From positions 5,001 to 69,000 of the forward strand of contig NC_090153.1 of assembly GCF_017916325.1 (NCBI RefSeq): DNA of 64,000 nt, written 5' to 3'. Within the stretch, counting starts at the first letter, position 1. Each line of letters opens with the position of its first letter. Source of the stretch: Leishmania martiniquensis. Taxonomy: Eukaryota; Euglenozoa; Kinetoplastea; Trypanosomatida; Trypanosomatidae. This document shows positions 60,701 through 64,000 of this stretch, piece by piece. The translations under genes and the position numbers were made by a program. The notes beneath the pieces were generated by a model. The model was not told the origin of the DNA, ran no database searches, and saw only the letters and a list, made by a program, of their open reading frames with translations.

Positions 60701-63570
60701 GCCAACCAACACCAGGAAGAAAAGCGAAGGCCGCTTTGAGATGCGTTGGCACGATTTGGATACGTTGAATATCCAATAAAGGACCTGAGCGCGTTCTCCA
60801 GCGGAGGCCCCTTCGAAGCGCCGCCATTGATACCAGCATCCCTACAAGTACGTCTTGCCCACCTTCCGAGCGTCTTAGTTGCTCGACACTATCACCGTCA
60901 GCGGCGCTTTCGTATTGGCAGCGGGAGAGGGGCCTGCGTGTCTTCGAGCTGAAGAGGCACTGAATTCCTATGCGGCACGGCCATTACATTGATTATCAGC
61001 AAAAAGGGGCAAAGGGAAAAAATAAAAGAAACAGAAAGAACAGGCGATAGGGCGCGCACACGGAAAGGGGCAAAAAAAAACGAATAGGGGAGCGCAAGTG
61101 ACAGCACCAGAAGAAACAGACGAAATTTTAAAAAAAAGAGAGAGATTGGAGCACATTAGCATAGAAAGACAGATGCAAGAGGGTTAGCCGCTCGTCAAGA
61201 AATAAGCCCGTACCTGGGAGAGGGGAGGGATGTGTACGATGTTGCTTGTGTCTGTGTGTGCATGTATAAATGTATATAAATATAAATACATATAAATACA
61301 TATGTTTGTGCATGTGCGTGCCTCAGACTTCATGCATCTTTGTTCGGTTGACTCATGCAGCATATTTTTATCCGTTTTTTGTCCCTCTTCATTCCCAGTG
61401 CGCTTATGTGTGTGGACGCGTCTTTCGGCCCCTTTTCATAGCTTCTCTCGAGCCCCTTCTTGAAATCGGATTTATGGCGCTCAGACAGTCAAGGATGAGG
61501 CTCGGAGAAGACGTACTGGATGGATAAAAGAACTGCTTCCTCTTCAACGCTCACACAGGGGGCATGAGGGCGATGAAGATTCGAGCGTGGGGCGCGGAGG
61601 ATGAGAATGGGCGTACATGTTTCTATGGAACACATTAAAAGGGGAAAGGAGAAGTCGGGCCAAGAAGGGAGAGAGGTCATACACCGCTCGCTTAGGCATA
61701 CATACAAAACGCACCAAGAAAAAAAAGAGGTAAGGGGGTGGGGGAAGAAAGAATGGACGGGCGGAGCCTCAAAGTAGCCCAAAGCGAAATACAGCGGGCA
61801 ACTTGAGAAGTAGAAAAAAAAAGAAGGTGCCGTAGCCAAGCTTAGATGATAGAAACGGTGCCTTTTTACGTGAGATGAGGTGAAGGGGACTAAGAGCGTG
61901 ACAAACTGAAGCCAGGCTCACATGGAGAACCACCAGTAAAACCCGCTTGGGGAGAGCGCGCACGACCCCGGTAAAGGGGAAGGAAAAAGCCAAAAACTTC
62001 GAACTATAAGACGCGTGGAACCAGAGGGACGCGCACATGCATAGGAGCCACTACGAACATACGCAACCCTACCGAACTCTCCTGCTACCCTTCCTAGGCA
62101 ACCCTCACGCGTAAAATATCCCTCATCGCCCTTTCAACATGTATTTTACTGCGGCAGTTCACAGATGCGCCTGTTTACTTCACTACGCAAGACCTCGCCG
62201 AGGCAGACGATACACGTAGATTGCTGTGTATGTGTGTGTGCGTGTGTGTATATGCGGGATAAAGAAGCAACAGTGGCGTCACGTAATTGTGCTTCATCTC
62301 GTCCTGCCTGGCGGCTTCTCCTCTATCAAAGAGAGGAATCGGCATGCGGGGCCCAAAAGGAGAAGGAGGAGGGGAAAAGAGGAGCCGCACGGGGATGTGG
62401 GGGGAGAAGAGGGGGAATACAGTGGGGTGGTAAGTGCCACCGGCGATGTCGGTGGTGAGAGCCCATCTGCAGGCCATCAAGAAGAAGCGGTGGGGAAGCG
62501 GAGGAATTCGGTACGCTCACATTTGTCCAGTGCACCCGAGATAAGAGAAACCCAATCAGAGGAACCCAACGGAAAAAAAAAACTGAGACGAAAAAAAAAG
62601 GCGAGTGGAACGAGCGAGCAGTGACGGCCACACAAACAAATGCCTCGTTCACTCTCAATTTGTGGTTACGTATACATATGTGTACACCCATCTCCATGCG
62701 CATCTGTGTCTGCGTGTGCGTTGAAACAGAAAAAACGAACACCAACCCAAAGCAAATGCCAAATTCAAAAAAAGGAGGAGGAGGGGGGCGGTGCAGGGTA
62801 GAGCGGAGTAGGAAAACATATGGAGCAAAGAATAAAAGCATACGTGCAGGCACGCACTTTTTCACGCACATCCGCTTCGGGACCAACGCCGCCGACAAGG
62901 CCACATGGCGCCCTCACTCTCCTCACACGAGCACACGGGAGAACTCGGGTACACACACACACAGGCGCGCAACAGCCCAGCAGAGCTGTGCAGGGCCCCT
63001 ACTGGTGATCTGAAGAGGGGCCTACTGGGGGACCGGGGGCACTCAAGGGAAGAGGAAAGAAGAGAGGCGTTGCATAAGGTGCGAGGGGCGCGAGTGCCAA
63101 TGACCCGTACGCGACAAAACGACCGAGAGAAAAAAGGGATCGGCCGTGCGCGTGATGCTCTGCTGCGAGCGCCTGTACGGCAGTAAAAATGAAAAAAGGG
63201 TAAACAGAGAATAGTGCATTTGTGCGGCGGTTGGTGCATCCATGCAGGACCGGAGTGGCCACCCCGCCTCGAGATGCAGCAGTTGGTGCAATGAGCCCTT
63301 TTCATGTGCTAGCGTGCAGTGGTGCGCTGCGAGGGGCGAGGGAGGAGGGGGGGCGTACTTCTGCATAGCCACGTACGTGAGGAGAAACAGAAATGAAGAC
63401 CAAGTAGGCAGGACATAGTGGCGTGCATAGACAGAGGGCTTCACCTGCTTTGCCGGGGGCCAGCAACCGCATCAAGAACCCTGGTCGAGGGGCACTCACA
63501 AGCGCAGAAAGAAGAGGCACTACGAATCAGACGTCGGGACCCCCCAAGCCACTGCCTGCCGCTCCGTCAT
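54713..63570. other. Divergent strand-switch region (putative Pol II start region)
   Basis: This stretch of nearly 9 kb separates the first minus-strand gene (lipase) from a plus-strand gene at 63676. No protein gene is supported in it. Most of 56150-63300 is purine-rich on the plus strand with many G and GA runs, while about 55485-55850 is pyrimidine-rich. AT-rich islands occur at 58268-58320 and 61262-61312. In trypanosomatids, divergent strand-switch regions are where RNA polymerase II initiates on both strands, marked by chromatin rather than by a core promoter motif (established knowledge). I see no TATA-type element, tRNA or rRNA gene. Confidence 0.7.
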
Positions 63571-63635
63571 CCCTCTTGCCCCGCGTCCTCCCCCCTCCTC
63601 TTCATCGGCCTTCGCCCTCGCTGTCGACCCTGAAG
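63571..63635 (+). promoter_or_regulatory. Spliced-leader acceptor for the plus-strand gene
   Basis: The plus strand has a long pyrimidine tract (TCCCTCTTGCCCCGCGTCC, then TCCCCCCTCCTCTTCATCGG) ending at CCTGAAG. The AG at 63634-63635 lies about 40 bases before the ATG at 63676. It indicates a gene transcribed to the right. Confidence 0.6.
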
Positions 63636-63675
63636 GACGAGCACCTGCGCACGGGCGCAACGATCCCAACAAAAT

Positions 63676-64000
63676 ATGGAGAGAAGCAGGGGCACTTCAA
63701 GGGCAGCGCGAGGCGCAGGCAGTCGTCAAACATACGCCTTCCCACCCCACAGCAAGTACGGGTTATGGCAGAAGCGTCCGCTATGGCTTCCGTCACTGGC
63801 ACTGCGCGGCAGCGACGAGTTCGATGAGTCGCAGCAGATCGGTCGGGGCACCAATGCGGGGAAGGGACGCGTGGGCGCCACTGCTGCGACGTCCAACTGC
63901 GAACCACAGCAAGAGCGGCTTGGTGTGTTTGCCACGGAGTCCTCAGAGGAAGAGATGAACTGTGGCGCATGCGATAGACTGAGCGACTCCACGCAGCTTC
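63676..64000 (+). CDS. Start of a plus-strand gene, cut by the window edge (hypothetical)
   Basis: The frame runs from the ATG at 63676 to the end of the window without a stop, giving 108 visible residues. An in-frame TGA at 63631 lies upstream, so 63676 is the first ATG. The N-terminus is Arg/Ser-rich (MERSRGTSRAARGAGSRQTY). After LPSLALRGSDEFDESQQIGR the sequence is polar, with an acidic stretch TESSEEEMN. Codons in the second half favour G or C in third position, as in the other genes here. Together with the acceptor tract it is the best reading of this end. No domain is recognisable yet. The reverse strand also has an open frame (63726-63992), judged a shadow. Confidence 0.7.
   Translation, partial: MERSRGTSRAARGAGSRQTYAFPPHSKYGLWQKRPLWLPSLALRGSDEFDESQQIGRGTNAGKGRVGATAATSNCEPQQERLGVFATESSEEEMNCGACDRLSDSTQL

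Noticed and set aside
62326..62904. 192-codon minus-strand ORF rich in Phe, Pro and Ser
   Set aside because: Purine-rich plus strand makes long open minus frames of this composition by chance; no domain.
63726..63992. Minus-strand ORF at the right edge (Ser-rich C-terminus)
   Set aside because: The plus-strand frame from 63676 has better codon use, an acceptor tract and an open end; this is its shadow.
1..64000. tRNA, rRNA, CRISPR arrays, bacterial-type operons or promoters
   Set aside because: No tRNA B-box with a matching cloverleaf and no regularly spaced repeats were seen. The window is eukaryotic, so bacterial features are not expected.

Overview
The window looks like nuclear DNA of a trypanosomatid, most likely Leishmania or a close relative. 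It is GC-rich. Its intron-less genes lie head to tail on one strand, and many of the gaps between them carry a polypyrimidine tract followed by AG, as expected for spliced-leader trans-splicing. The protein set also fits: a PPR protein, mevalonate diphosphate decarboxylase, glucosidase II alpha, an NDUFA9-like complex I subunit, PP5 and two CNNM-like proteins. From memory this gene order resembles the start of Leishmania chromosome 18; I could not check that.

Layout. Fifteen intact genes, all on the minus strand, occupy 2589-54621 and form one polycistronic unit read right to left. In transcription order they are: a diacylglycerol-lipase-like class 3 lipase, PP5, CNNM-like protein 2, CNNM-like protein 1, a BART-domain protein, a giant DUF726/TMCO4-type hydrolase, a PNKP-like protein with lost catalytic residues, glucosidase II alpha, an NDUFA9-like protein, a multi-zinc-finger protein, a small one-TM (probably mitochondrial) protein, a large helical protein (possibly SPO22/ZIP4-like), a spinster-like MFS transporter, an RRM protein, mevalonate diphosphate decarboxylase and a mitochondrial-type PPR protein. 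(Counting the two CNNM-like genes separately gives 16 minus-strand genes.) At the right edge a plus-strand gene begins at 63676, directly after a textbook plus-strand splice-acceptor tract. The roughly 9 kb between 54622 and 63675 is therefore a divergent strand-switch region, the usual place where RNA polymerase II starts in these organisms.

Repeats are the most unusual part. Element A, 1,095 bp, occurs at 18348-19442 and again, inverted, at 43573-44667, with no net length difference and only two differences noticed. Element B, 301 bp, occurs as direct copies at 24934-25234 and 41516-41816, apparently identical. A2 and B2 sit together in a 4.8 kb gap that splits the two CNNM paralogues. That gap also holds frame-broken plus-strand coding remnants that may come from a mobile element. 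The repeats bracket 16.6 kb (B, direct) and 24 kb (A, inverted), a geometry known to support circular and linear amplicons in Leishmania. All four copies lie in probable 3' flanks of genes.

At the far left, 457-1013 on the plus strand reads as a decayed coding sequence with in-frame stops. Functions range over isoprenoid/sterol synthesis, ER glycoprotein quality control, mitochondrial RNA and respiration, lipid hydrolysis, divalent-cation transport and signalling. The neighbours are not functionally linked, as is normal for trypanosomatid gene units.
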